Shown one piece after another: positions 12,115 through 22,664 of a DNA stretch of 64,000 nucleotides (positions are counted from its first letter, which is position 1; each line of letters starts with the position of its first letter). Under the pieces are notes generated by a model. That model was not told the DNA's origin. It ran no database searches and worked only from the letters and a program-made list of their open reading frames with translations. The translations under genes and the position numbers were made by a program. This stretch comes from Cocos nucifera. Lineage: Eukaryota; Streptophyta; Magnoliopsida; Arecales; Arecaceae. Location of the stretch: the NCBI GenBank assembly GCA_006176705.1, contig QRFJ01004838.1:81948-145947 (forward strand). Direction: 5' to 3'.

Positions 12115-12567
12115 ATGCAGCCCAAGAAGGCACCCACTTGATGATCCACTATCTCTGCTACTAGATCTCATCTATATCTACCTACTCCAACCTCATCTCC
12201 GACACCTCAAGCTCCTCCACTGATGGCTGTGGTGGACATAGAGCAGTTCAACCTACTGATCCAGTAGGTTAAAGGCCTCATTGAAATAGTGCAGGCAATG
12301 CAGCAACCTCCGACATCAGTCCAGTTGGAAAGAACACCGAAATATCGAGATCTGGTTCAAGGAAGGCCCACCTGGGCAAGCCGTCCGATAATCCTCGGGA
12401 AGGGAAAATAGAGGGCGGAGAGCTCTTGTCCTGACCACAACTCCATCCCTAGAAGGTCTCTGTCTCCATCCAGCCAATGGACCCTTGAGATTTGTGATCG
12501 AAAAGATCTTCTTGATTAGAAGCTTCAAGAGATGAACTGGTGGATCGAAGAGATCTGCCATACTGCT
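12115..12567 (+). pseudogene. gag: C4 gag, N-terminal part
   Basis: The ATG at 12115 gives MQPKKAPT, the counterpart of MPPRRAST in C1. An EQFNLLIQ stretch near 12240 matches EQFDLLAQQ in C1 gag. In-frame stops are present, including TGA after the first codons and TAG after LLIQ. The reading ends at the D insertion, at a point equivalent to EELRHT in C1. Confidence 0.75.
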
Positions 12568-13994
12568 TGATAAGCACTTGATATATTGTAATAAAAAGCA
12601 CTAAATATTATTGCATTATATATTTATTAGTTGAATTTGATGCTTCTTAATCTCTTTTGCAAGTAATTAGGAGATTGGGCTTATAAAAGCTAATCTAGAC
12701 TCAAATTGGCTCAAACCCAAAGCAAAAATCACATATCTAATGGGCTAAGAGCAAACAACTTAAGAGGTTAAGTCACAATTAATGGCTAGGAAGCAATTCA
12801 TTGAAGATCCAAGGGCCAAGAAGAAAGATAGTTGCTTTAAGGGTTTGGATTGATCGAAGGGCTGAAAATTGAGGCACGTATCTATGAAGCTCTAACCCAA
12901 CTTGGAGCCTAATCCAAAGACCCCACATGTTCCACCCCAAACTGATTTAGCATGGATCACAGAGTGGAAAGAAAGGAGAAAATGCCAAAAAGAGAAATAA
13001 GTTACATGCTATTCCCTTCTTACCATATTTTTCACGCCCCAATTAGAAGTTCACACAAAATCAAAGATTTCTCATTTACACTTCATCTCATCCATCCATT
13101 CCTATTATATCTTTAGTTCCATATTGCTTAACCAATAAATCCTCCTACCTCCTAGAATCTAAAAAAAGCTCTTAAGGCTTCAACCAAAAGTATTCCTTCT
13201 ATCCAGCTCCATCTAGCCCTAGCCTTCACACCTTCTCTCTCTCCCACTTAAGTCTCCACTTTTCTTTTTTTCTTCTTCTCCCCCCCCATAAAACTCTCTT
13301 CTTCCTCTTTTCTTTCTACGGGTTAGAAGCAAGAAGATGGCAATGGCAAACAACATCCCTTTTATACATGGTTAGGCTCCATCTCTTAGGAGGAAAGATG
13401 AATCTTGTAAACAGATGGTTTGATGTTGATCTATTTTATGTATCTTTTTTCTATTATTAATAAAATTTTTGATTTATTTAAAAATTAAAAGTGTAGTATT
13501 TTTTTTTGCTTCATTTATAAAGATCTAGATTTTGAACAATCTATGCTCTAAGAGATGCATTGTGATTTGAGGATATGGTGCATACTTAGACAAGAGATAG
13601 ATTGTATGAAAAAAAATAGATCCTCTTTTTTTACTTATGAGATTTAGTTAGATAGCTTATGCTCTAAGGAACTGATACGGTCCATGCTTAGAAAAAGGAT
13701 AAGCTATACAAATCGAAATCATAAGTAGTGGTATTGTAGCAAAAAATGGATATGACATCTATTTGATTTGATCTCCTAGGACTTCTCTTCTATATTGGAC
13801 TCATTATATTTCTTTTAAATATTATTTTATCAATCAAATTAGTTCTCCAACTCTTAAAAATAATCAAGCCTTCTTTTAATTTTTTTTAAACAACTACCTT
13901 AGATCCCGGAGAACTCGATCCGATTCATCCTATTCTATGGAGTAGTAGTCGGTTAACTTTTATCTTTGATCGCTCTTACGATAAGAGTGCATCA
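12568..13994 (+). repeat. D 5' LTR
   Basis: The LTR runs from TGATAAGCACTTG to GTGCATCA, 1427 bp. The start is set by the switch from C4 gag to AT-rich sequence typical of Athila LTRs, and the end by the primer site five bases later. A TATAAAAG lies near 12675 and a second candidate, CATAAAAC, near 13287. No partner LTR is present to confirm the ends, so the start may be off by a few bases. Confidence 0.75.
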
Positions 13995-14865
13995 AATTTT
14001 GGCACCATTGCTAGGGATCTTGGCATGGTTGATTTAAAAAAAAAAAATTATCTTTGTTACTTTATTTTGTGATCTCCTCCCTTCTTAATTCTAATATTTG
14101 CTTTTTATCATTACAGGTCTTAAAAAAAAAAGAGGAAAGAAGAAAATATATTTTACTACTTTTTAGATTCTTATTTATTTATGTATTTTTTTCTACTTTA
14201 GATTGCTTTACTATCTTTCTAGTAAAATAATTTTTTGCCCTTTATATAGATTTAATTTTCTACCTATTTTAGACCTTCCTCTTATTTACTTTTTAATACA
14301 TTCTCTAGATATAAAAATATATTTCTACCTTTTAATTTACTATTCTTAAAGTAGATTTGAGTCCTTGCTTTACTTGTAGGTTACCTAATTGTCTTTTTAA
14401 TCTTTACATAATTTACTTTTAATTTAATTAGATTCTATAATTCTCTTCACACCTAATTAATTTAATTTAAAACTTACCTCTTAATCTTTCTTGCTTAAAG
14501 ATAACATAACATTAAAAAAAAAATCATAAAATACTTAACTAAAATAGAGAAACTAATTAAACTTTAAAAGATTCTTACTTGTATTGGACATCCTCTCATT
14601 TTGCATCTCATCTCCATAATTAACCTTAAAGTCATTAACTCATTAATCAGATAAGATGGGAATTTGATCACCCTTTCTTAATCCAAAGACCACATCCATC
14701 ATTCTATATTAACCCAAGCCTTAATTTTAAAATTAATTAGACATTAGCCCTAGAAAATTTTGAGCTCCATAGGACAAGAAAATCCTAGAGTTGGATCAAG
14801 TTCAGATTGGTTAATTACTCGATGTCTAAGATAAGTGGTTTAAGAAGGTGATTTTCAATTGGTTC
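13995..14865 (+). other. D primer site and leader, first part
   Basis: The primer site TGGCACCATTGCTAGGGA (14000-14017) is a slightly mutated form of the tRNA-Asp-type site used by Athila elements. The rest is AT-rich leader with no coding potential that I can see. The leader is cut at 14865 by C1 and resumes at 21713. Confidence 0.8.
14861..14865. repeat. Target-site duplication of C1, left copy
   Basis: GGTTC directly precedes the left end of C1 and is repeated at 21713-21717. The D leader reads on smoothly across the two copies. Confidence 0.9.
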
Positions 14866-15109
14866 TGTTGGTGCAGAAACTGGTCGTCGCCGGAGGTCGC
14901 TGGAGTCGAGGCCGCCGAGGTCGCCGTCGGGGACCTGCAAAACAAAGTCTCGTCCGGAGCCGGTGGGGGGTGGCTCCGGCAGGACCCTCCGACACTCAAG
15001 TCAGCTCTGGCCAACAGTAATGGAGTGCTCGGAATGAGTTTCGGAGCTTAGAGAAGAGGAGAAGAGCTTAGAGATCAGAGAGCTTAGCCTTGGCGTATCT
15101 GGAGGGGTC

Positions 15110-15117
15110 CCTTTATA
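15110..15117 (-). promoter_or_regulatory. TATA box of C1 left LTR
   Basis: CCTTTATA on the plus strand reads TATAAAGG on the minus strand, about 250 bp from the U5 end. This matches the position of the box in the right LTR. Confidence 0.65.
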
Positions 15118-15172
15118 GCGGAGCTTAGTTGATGGTGACGGCCATGCCGTCTGGCAGAGAGTCGTCGGGCAG

Positions 15173-15488
15173 CATGGAGTTCGGTACGGAGAGGACGGCA
15201 TCGTCCGGTGGATCGTGGGAGCCATACTGGCACGTCGTGGGCCGCATGGAGTCCGGTACGGAGAGGAAGGCATCGTCCGGTGGATCGTGGGAGCCATACT
15301 GGCGAGTCGTGGGCCGCATGGAGTCCGGTACGGAGAGGAAGGCGTCGTCCGGTGGATCGTGGGAGCCATACTGGCGAGTCGTGGGCCGCATGGAGTCCGG
15401 TACGGAGAGGAAGGCGTCGTCCGGTGGATCGTGGGAGCCATACTGGCGAGTCGTGGGCCGCATGGAGTCCGGTACGGAGAGGAAGGCG
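15173..15488. repeat. 72-bp tandem repeat inside C1 left LTR
   Basis: Unit starts (CATGGAGT) fall at 15173, 15245, 15317, 15389 and 15461, exactly 72 bp apart. Because 72 is divisible by three, long repetitive open frames appear in several frames on both strands. They are by-products of the repeat, not genes. Confidence 0.93.
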
Positions 15489-16026
15489 CCGTCCGGTCTT
15501 GCTGCAGGCGACAGTTCGTCCAGAGGAGTTCGGACTTGTAACAGAGTTCGGCCGAAGGGGAAACCCGGGAGGAGCTCGGCTGGCTGAAGGGTCGGCCATC
15601 TGTAGAGTTCGGCCGAGGGACGATTGCCGAGGAGTTCGACCGCCTGGAGTCGGTCCGAAGGGGTTCGGCCGCCTGGGCTCGCCTGGAGTCGGTCCGAAAG
15701 GAAAACCCGGGAGGAGCTCGGGTGGCCGAACGGGCGTCTGGGAGGAGTCCGTCTCCCGAAGAAGTCCTGCCGCTTGGAGTCCAAGGAGCTCGGCCGTCAG
15801 GAAGTTCGGCTGGCGGTGGGAGTTCGACCCGGAGCCTGGCGCTGGGGAGTTCGGCAGCTAGGTAGTTCGGCCCGGACCTTGGCGCAGGGGAGTTCGGCCT
15901 CTAGGCAGTTCGGCCGTGGTAGGGGCTCGGCCTGGCGCCTGGCGCTAAAGCTCTTCTGCGGCTACTGGTTGCATTGGGCCGAGCATCGGGCTAGGGCTTC
16001 GGCAGGAGCGGGATTTATCCCCAACA

Positions 16027-16050
16027 CTTGCCCCCCCACTCCCAAGTTTG
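16027..16050 (-). other. C1 polypurine tract
   Basis: On the minus strand a run containing GGGAGTGGGGGGGCAAG lies directly before the 3' LTR start. It confirms that the internal region of C1 reads on the minus strand and that the left LTR is its 3' LTR. Confidence 0.85.
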
Positions 16051-16129
16051 AAGCTCGAAGGAAGGGAGTGCAGGAAGAGCGACTGCCGAAGTCTTCTTCC
16101 AGGCCCCGTGCTCGCTGCAGCTGAAGCTC

Positions 16130-17225
16130 GGGTGTAGGTCTCGTCGCCAGCCAATGTTGACGTCGAAGTTGAAATCGGAGCCCGGGGGAGACCTTGTCTC
16201 TAGTCGATGTTTGGAGTTGAAGTGGGACTCGTTTCCAGCCAAAATTGGTGAAGCTGATGTTGAGGTCGGAGTCAATGTCGCCCCCCGTGGTCAGGGTCGG
16301 AGTTGACATTGCCTTCATCAACCGAAGTCGATTCGGGGGAGACCTCCTCTCTTGCAGTCAAGGTTACGATCGCTTGGGGGAGATCTCGTCTCCCGCTGAT
16401 GCTGACACCGAAGTTGAAGCTGAGGTCCGAAGGAGACCTCATCTTCTGCAGCGAAGCTTGCCGTAGACTCTGGGGCTCGGCCTTGGACCTTGCTCACGTT
16501 AGGACGAGGTTCTCCTCCTGTTCCTAACGGGCTGTGGGGGTACATTCGGACCGTCATCCGAGCTTCTCCCCCCATCCCGTCCTTCATGAATGGGGCCTTC
16601 GACTTTGCTCACGTCAGGACGAGGTTCTCCTCCTATTCCTAACGGGCTGTGGGGGCACATTCGGACCGTCGTCCGAGCTTCTCCCCCCATCCCGTCCTTT
16701 GTGAATGGGGCCTTCGACTTTGCTCACGCTAGGATGAGGTTCTCCTCCTGTTCCTAACGGGCTGTGGGGGCACATCCGGACCATCGTCCGAGCTTCTCCC
16801 CCCATCCCGTCCTTCATGAACGGGGCCTTCGACTTTGCTCACGCTAGGACGAGGTTCTCCTCCTGTTCCTAACGGGCTGTGGGGGCACATCCGGACCGTC
16901 GTCCGAGCTTCTCCCCCCATCCCGTCCTTCGTGAACGGGGCCTTCGACTTTGCTCACGCTAGGATGAGGTTCTCCTCCTGTTCCTAACGGGCTGTGGGGG
17001 CACATCCGGACCGTCGTCCGAGCTTCTCCCCCCATCCCGTCCTTCGTGAACGGGGCCTTCGACTTTGCTCACGCTAGGATGAGGTTCTCCTCCTGTTCCT
17101 AACGGGCTGTGGGGGCACATCCGGACCGTCGTCCGAGCTTCTCCCCCTATCCCGTCCTTCGTGAACGGGGCCTTCGACTTCGCTCATGTCAGGACAAGGC
17201 TCTCCTCCTATTCCTAATGGGACAT
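16130..17225 (-). repeat. C1 3' UTR tandem array, 115-bp units
   Basis: GAGGTTCTCC recurs at about 16506, 16621, 16736, 16851, 16966 and 17081, a 115-bp period, with further partial units on either side. Between 16130 and 16500 there are older, more diverged units (GGGGGAGACCT and GAAGTTGAAG words). These resemble the complement of the 41-bp unit in C2. Large variable 3' UTR arrays are known for Tat/Ogre elements. The short open frames here are repeat artefacts. Confidence 0.9.
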
Positions 17226-17292
17226 TTCCGCTCGCTTTTTCCCAGCGATCCTGAAATGATAGTGTCGAGCAACGGGGTTTTATTGAGGGAAA

Positions 17293-18500
17293 CTACTGGT
17301 AGTACATTCTCAGGTTTTCTGAGTTCCAAGGTCGGGGAAGTGCTAGTCCTCCGAGCTCCTTTAGGCGATAGGTTTCAGGTCGGATGACCTCTACCACTTC
17401 GTACGGACCTTCCCAATTTGGGACGAGCTTCCCTTGACTCTGGGGCTGAGAGACGGCTGCTCGTCGAAGCACCAAGTCCCCAACTCTGAACGCCTTGCTT
17501 TTGACTCTGGAATTGTAATACTGAGCCACCTTCCGTCGGTAGGCGGCCATCCGGATGCGGGCTGCCTCCCTTTTTTCTTCTAGAAGGTCGAGGTTGGCTC
17601 TGAGGTCCTGAGGGTTGAGTTGCTCGTTGAAGCCCATGATTCGAGCAGACGGAAGTTTGAGCTCGATCGGGATGACTGCCTCGATGCCGAAGGCCAAGGC
17701 GAAGGATGTCTCATCGGTCGGTACCCTCTGCGTAGTTCGGTATGCCCAGAGGACGTGGTAGAGTTCGTCCGCCCAGGCCCCTTTTGCCCTGTCGAGCCTC
17801 GTTTTGAGGCCTTGCAGCAGGGTCCGATTGGTCACCTTCGGCTTCCCCATTGGCTTGCGGATGAGCCACCGATGTGAAGTGGTGGGAGACGTTTAGTCCT
17901 TCGCAGAACTCGGCAAACCGTGCTCCAGCGAACTGTCGCCCATTATCGGTTATGAGGGCTCGGGGCAGATCCGAACCGGCAGATCAGCGTCTTCCAGACG
18001 AAGTCCTGCACCTTGGCCTCGGTGATCTTCGCTAGTGGTTCCGCCTCGACCCACTTGGTAAAGTAGTCAATCGCGACCAGGAGGAACTTCCGTTGTCCGG
18101 ACGCCGTTGGGAAGGGGCCGAGGATGTCCATTCCCCACTGCGCGAAGGGCCAGGGTGCAGTGAGCGGAGTGAGTTCGGACGCCGGCTGCCTTTGCACGCT
18201 GGCGTTCTTCTGGCAGCGGTCACATTTCTTCACGTATTCCGTGGAATCACGAAGTAGGGTTGGCCAGTAGTACCCTTGCCGAAGTAGTCTTTGCGATAGG
18301 GATCTGGCTCCTGCGTGACTCCCGCAGAGTCCTTCGTGGACATCCCGTAGCGCGATGTAGGCCTCAGAGGGTCGGAGGCACCTCAGCAATGGGGAGGGAG
18401 TACGACCTTTTATATAACCTGCCCTCGTACAAGACGTAGCGGGAGGCTTGACTCCTGAGCTTCCGAGCTTCTTTCTGGTCGTGAGGGAAGGACCCCTTCT
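17293..18500 (-). pseudogene. C1 integrase, frameshifted
   Basis: Integrase joins element DNA to the host chromosome. Reading leftward from about 18389, a zinc-binding region is visible (HEGLCGSHAG, then CDRCQK). The catalytic core follows with WGMDILGPFP and VAIDYFTKWVE. The frame breaks near 17943, in the core before its last catalytic residues, and resumes near 17850. The C-terminal part contains LYHVLWAYRTTQR, a GDLVLRR DNA-binding segment and GPYEVVEV, and ends with a stop at 17293. The upstream join to RNase H is also frame-broken. Confidence 0.9.
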
Positions 18501-18513
18501 TTGAGGTAGGCGA

Positions 18514-20045
18514 TCAGCGGGTCGATCCAGCTGGGCTCGAAGTCCGTCCGCAGGATGGCCTGAGGTTCTTCAGGTGGTCGGGCACTTCAGAGTTTCCAGA
18601 AATACTTCTTTTGGTAGTTCGGCCGGGGTAGAAGTGGCCAACTTGGAGAGAAGGTCGGCCCTTGTATTCTCGGTCCTTGGGATGTGCCGAATGTCGAAGC
18701 TGTCGAAGGCTGGTACCAAGTTCTTCACCTTCCCGAGGTACATCACCATGCTTTCCTCCCGTGCCTCGTAGCTGCCGCCGACCTGACTGACCGACCACCA
18801 ACTGGGAATCGCTATAGACTTGAAGCCGACCCACCTTCAATTCCCTGGCTATCTGCAGCCCGGCTATCAGTGCTTCATACTCGGCCCCATTGTTGGTTGT
18901 GGGAAACTCGAAGCGCAGTGCGTACTCTGCGACGATCCCCTCGGGGCTAACCAGGACCAGCCCTGCGCCGGCCCCGCCGGAGTTGGATGAGCCATCCACG
19001 TGCAAAACCCAGGCGCCTTCAAGAAGGTCGGCCCTTTCTTCAGGGAAGCTCGACCGCCACAGCTCGGCTTCGTTGGGGCTTGGTCTCCCTCCGATGATAG
19101 TCTCGCTTGATTCAAGTTCGGCTTCAACTGGTATGGTGCGTTCCAGCACAAAGTCCGCCAGTATCTGAGCCTTGATCGATGGTCTGGGCCGGTAATTGAT
19201 GTCGAACTCCGTGAGCTCGATCGCCCATTTGGCGATTCTTCCTGAAGCGTCTGCTCGGTGGAGGATGGCTCTTATTGGTTGGTCCGTGAGGACCGTTATG
19301 GTATGCTCCTGAAAGTAAGGTCGGAGCCTCCTGGCAGCAATTAGAAGACAGTAAATTAATTTTTTTTCTAACTTGGAGTACCTGGTCTCCGCGTCCCTCA
19401 GGGCTCGGCTCACGTAGTAGACTGGTTGTTGCGCCTTTGCATCTTCCCTGACCAGGACAGCCGCCAGGGCCATTGGAGAGACAGCTAGGTACAGGAGCAG
19501 CCCTTCTCCAGGTTCGGGCTTTGCCAGCAGTGGGGGCGCGCCGAGGTAGTTTTTGAGCTCCTCGAATGCTTGTTTGCACTCCGCTGTCCAGCAAAAATCT
19601 TTCGGTCGCCTGAGGACCTGGAAGAAGGGCAGGCACCGCTCAGTCGACCTCGAGACAAAGCAGTTCAGGGACGCCACCTTCCCGGCCAGGCGCTGAACTT
19701 CCTTAATTGTTTTCGGGGCAGTCATCTCCTGAATGGCTCGGATTTTCTCGGGATTTGCCTCGATTCCACGTCTCGACACCATGAATCCTAGAAATTTTTC
19801 GGAGGTCACGCCGAAGGCGCATTTGATTGGGTTAAACTTCATCTTGTGCCTCCTGAGCGCACCGAAAGTTTCTTCAAGGTCGGTGAGGTGGTCTGTCGAG
19901 GCTCGGCTTTTGACTAGCATGTCGTCTACGTACACCTCCATGTTGCGGCCGATCTGTCCCTTGAAGACCTTATTGACCAAGCGCTGGTAAGTGGCTCCTG
20001 CATTCTTGAGTCCGAAAGGCATGACCCGCGGGAGGAAGGAGTATG
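18514..20045 (-). pseudogene. C1 reverse transcriptase and dual RNase H
   Basis: RT starts inside the palm, with RVMPFGLKNAGATYQRL near 20022, and keeps the active site VYVDDMLVKS near 19940. The RT finger part is deleted. The standard RNase H follows (ALAAVLVRED, then RALRDAETRYSKLEKK). A second RNase H of archaeal type comes next, with HVDGSSNSGGAGAG near 18975, NNGAEYEALIAGL and YSDSQLVV. A frameshift near 18775 follows. The second RNase H is the hallmark of the Tat clade. Most of this region is one long open frame, which suggests a recent insertion. Confidence 0.9.
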
Positions 20046-20501
20046 ACGAAGTTCTTCTATGCGTCGGCCCATTTTCAAGAGCCTTTGATCCAGGAAATCT
20101 TCGCGATCCTTAATCCCCAAGGTCTTCTCGCAGAATAGGTGCGAAGCCTCTCCCTGGGTCGAGCCGCGGTCCGAGCTGGGGCTCTTTGCCGGTTGCCCTT
20201 CTCTCCCGAGGACCGGAGGTCGGGTAGCCCACATCGGTCGCTCCTGGACTGGGTTCCAGGGCTCTGGGGAACCCCGCGCCGGTCGAGCGGGTGCCGGACC
20301 CCGCGAATGCGTGGCCTGCACTGCCTGCACCGCCTCCGTAAGATCGCGGACCTGCTGGGCAAGCAGGTCGAACTGCTCCGCATCTACCGCGAGTACGGAG
20401 CGGGCCCGTGTTGCCGGGGCCGGAGTGGGAGCGGACGGACCCAAACGGGATCGGGCCGCGGAGGCTGCCGACCTCCGAGTCGAGGCTCTTCTGGGGGGCA
20501 T
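20046..20501 (-). pseudogene. gag: C1 gag, N-terminal remnant fused to RT
   Basis: The ATG is at 20501 on the minus strand and gives MPPRRASTRRSAASAARSR. A coiled stretch, EQFDLLAQQVRDLTEAV, follows, and the frame stays open to LLKMGRRIEELRHT. At about 20046 the sequence jumps directly into RT (YSFLPRV region) in a different frame. The capsid core, zinc knuckle, protease and RT fingers are deleted. Confidence 0.88.
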
Positions 20502-20607
20502 TTTTCTTTCCAGAAAAGGAATCCTGAAGAGGGAGAAGAGAGATCCAGAGCAGGGGAAGGAAATCGTCGCCGAGCACTCCTTTAAGAACAGGGGAACCTC
20601 GGAGGTT

Positions 20608-20649
20608 CGGGCCCCTCCTTCTAGCGCCAATCTGTTGGTGCAGAAACTG
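20608..20649 (-). other. C1 primer site and 17-bp remnant of correctly oriented U5 end
   Basis: The minus strand reads TTGGCGCTAGAAGGAGGGGC just inside the LTR, the family primer site. It is preceded by CAGTTTCTGCACCAACA (plus positions 20633-20649), the normal U5 end of the 5' LTR. After these 17 bp the sequence switches to an LTR in the opposite orientation. The same 17 bp appears again, inverted, at 21696-21712. Confidence 0.9.
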
Positions 20650-21712
20650 AGGATAAATCTCGCTCCCGTCGAAGTCTAGCCCGATGCTCGGCCCAATGCA
20701 ACCAGTAGCCGCAGAAGAGCTTTAGCGCCAGGCGCCAGGCCGAGCCCTTACCACGGCCGAACTGCCTAGAGGCCGAACTCCCCTGCGCCAAGGTCCGGGC
20801 CGAACTACCTAGCTGCCGAACTCCCCAGCGCCAGGCTCCGGGTCGAACTCCCACCGCCAGCCGAACTTCCTGACGGCCGAGCTCCTTGGACTCCAAGCGG
20901 CAGGACTTCTTCGGGAGACGGACTCCTCCCAGACGCCCGTTCGGCCACCCGAGCTCCTCCCGGGTTTTCCTTTCGGACCGACTCCAGGCGAGCCCAGGCG
21001 GCCGAACCCCTTCGGACCGACTCCAGGCGGTCGAACTCCTCGGCAATCGTCCCTCGGCCGAACTCTACAGATGGCCGACCCTTCAGCCAGCCGAGCTCCT
21101 CCCGGGTTTCCCCTTCGGCCGAACTCTGTTACAAGTCCGAACTCCTCTGGACGAACTGTCGCCTGCAATAAGACCGGACGGCGCCTTCCTCTCCGTACCG
21201 GACTCCATGCGGCCCACGACTCGCCAGTATGGCTCCCACGATCCACCGAACGACGCCTTCCTCTCCGTACCGGACTCCATGCGGCCCACGACTCGCCAGT
21301 ATGGCTCCCACGATCCACCGGACGACGCCTTCCTCTCCGTACCGGACTCCATGCGGCCCACGACGTGCCAGTATGGCTCCCACGATCCACTGGATGATGC
21401 CGTCCTCTCCGTACCGAACTCCATGCTGCCCGACGACTCTCTGCCAGACGGCATGGCCGCCACCATCAACTAAGCTCCGCTATAAAGGGACCCCTCCAGA
21501 TACGCCAAGGCTAAGCTCTCTGATCTCTAAGCTCCGGAACTCATTCCGAGCACTCCATTACTATTGGCCAGAGCTGACTTGAGCGTCGGAGGGTCCTGCC
21601 GGAGCCACCCCCCACCGGCTCCGGACGGGACTTTATTTTGCAGGTCCCCGACGGCGACCTCGATGGCCTCGACTCCAGCGACCTCCGGCGACGACCAGTT
21701 TCTGCACCAACA
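20650..21712 (+). repeat. C1 right LTR, in plus (inverted) orientation
   Basis: The LTR begins AGGATAAATCTCGC, lacking the first TGTTGG, and ends CAGTTTCTGCACCAACA at 21712. It is the reverse complement of the left LTR and nearly identical to it. Four CATG unit starts of the 72-bp repeat are seen (21206, 21278, 21350, 21422), against five at left. A TATA box (TATAAAGG, 21481-21488) is intact. Confidence 0.92.
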
Positions 21713-21717
21713 GGTTC
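21713..21717. repeat. Target-site duplication of C1, right copy
   Basis: GGTTC directly follows the CA end of the right LTR and matches 14861-14865. The D leader continues from here. Confidence 0.9.
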
Positions 21718-22100
21718 CATTATCTAACTTGGCCAACTCAGTTGGTATCTAAGAAAAGCAACAAGAAGAAAACCTTTCATATCTTACACTTATCTGGTCG
21801 AGTTAGTTAGTCAGTCTTGGACTTGGAGTGCTCAAAGGCGGTCTTGGAAGTTAAGAGCTGTCTAGATCTAGGTTAACCATAGGGTAGAGAGTTCTTGCTT
21901 GTCTAACTTGATTGCAATTAACACCCAAACATTAACTATTTTTTTTCCACTCTTCTCTTTCATCTCTAGATTTAGGACTTCTTAGGATCCATTTCTAGAA
22001 CTCTTTTCTCATCTATCTCTCCTTCCACTTCTCTCTTCTTCTATAAAAAATAAAATAAAATAAAATAAAATATTATAAAATTATAACTTGGAAAAGAAAA
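21718..22100 (+). other. D leader, second part
   Basis: This is the AT-rich continuation of the Athila leader after C1. It contains a TAAAATAAAATAAAATA simple repeat near 22048. No gene is seen. The gag reading becomes recognisable from about 22100. Confidence 0.75.
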
Positions 22101-22664
22101 TTCAGTCGACTTGTGAGAATTGAATCAAACCCCATTTCAAGTCAAGAAATTATCAATACCATCATAGATGAACCCAACCAAGAACCCAAATTTCTTAAAG
22201 ACCTATGTTATCTTGTGGGCTTTGCCCAACCATCATGTGTAAGACTCCTCAAGATTATGGTTGGTAATTTTGAAATTAAATCTCAAATAATTAACATGCT
22301 CCCCAAATTCATTGGAATTAAGGATGCCTATATTTTCATTAGAGAATTTAGGAAGGTTTGTGAAACTATGAGAATACACCAAATGTCACAAGTGCCATAA
22401 AACTTAAGGCTGATCAATTTTGCACTTAAAGATAATACAAAAAAATGGTTATACAGCCTACCCAACCAATCAATCATGACACAAGAAGGGTTCATAAAGA
22501 TGTTCTTAAGAATTTTTTTTTCCATCATAAGACAGCCAAGTTTAGAAATGAGATTAACCAATTCTACCAACTAGAGAAAGAGTCTTTCTGAAAGTGCCTA
22601 GATCGATTTAAAAACCTCCTAAGTCAATGTCCACATCATGGTATAGAGATTTGGAGGTTGTCCC
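22100..22664 (+). pseudogene. gag: D gag, 5' part
   Basis: Athila-like gag reads through KDNTKKWLYSLPNQSIMTQ near 22430 and then a diverged nucleocapsid-proximal part ending at CPHHGIEIWRLV. This is the conserved QCPHHG block of Gypsy gag. No ATG is evident at the start, and several stops and frame breaks are present. A3 is inserted at 22665, and the gag reading resumes at 32575. Confidence 0.8.

Larger units (their letters stand above)
10531..12567 (+). mobile_element. C4: Tat-type Gypsy, 5' LTR and start of gag
   Basis: The LTR start TGTTGGTGATAAATTCG resembles the starts of the C1 and C2 LTRs. The LTR ends in CATCAACA at 11998, followed by the family primer site TTGGTGCTAGAAAGAGGGC and a gag start. 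The element is cut at 12567 by the Athila element D. Its remainder should lie beyond D, but it is not found in this window. Confidence 0.87.
14866..16026 (-). repeat. C1 left (3') LTR
   Basis: The LTR is 1161 bp, starting TGTTGGTGCAGAAACTG and ending TTATCCCCAACA, and it reads in minus orientation. It holds five starts of a 72-bp tandem unit. The right LTR, in the opposite orientation, is nearly identical apart from having four. Confidence 0.93.
14866..21712 (-). mobile_element. C1: Tat-type Gypsy with inverted LTRs and perfect target duplication
   Basis: C1 is a GC-rich, young-looking element whose genes read on the minus strand. The left LTR (14866-16026) is in minus orientation, as expected for the 3' LTR. 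The right LTR (20650-21712) is in plus orientation, so the LTRs form an inverted repeat of about 1.06 kb. Both outer ends therefore carry the U5 end sequence (TGTTGGTGCAG at left, its complement at right). The whole is flanked by GGTTC on both sides. Internally it has a gag-RT fusion caused by a deletion, then RNase H, integrase and a tandem-repeat 3' UTR. It lies in the D leader. Confidence 0.9.

Noticed and set aside
12585..14860. Possible host gene in the AT-rich stretch
   Set aside because: An LTR, a tRNA-Asp-type primer site and an Athila leader account for it. No sustained reading frame is present.
15001..15861. Long repetitive open frames on both strands in the C1 left LTR (and 20809-21582 in the right LTR)
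   Set aside because: The 72-bp unit is divisible by three, so any stop-free unit gives a long open frame. They lie in LTR sequence and show no known domain.
16318..17035. Series of similar short minus-strand open frames spaced 115 bp apart
   Set aside because: Each is the same frame in successive units of the 3' UTR tandem array. There is no sign of a protein family.
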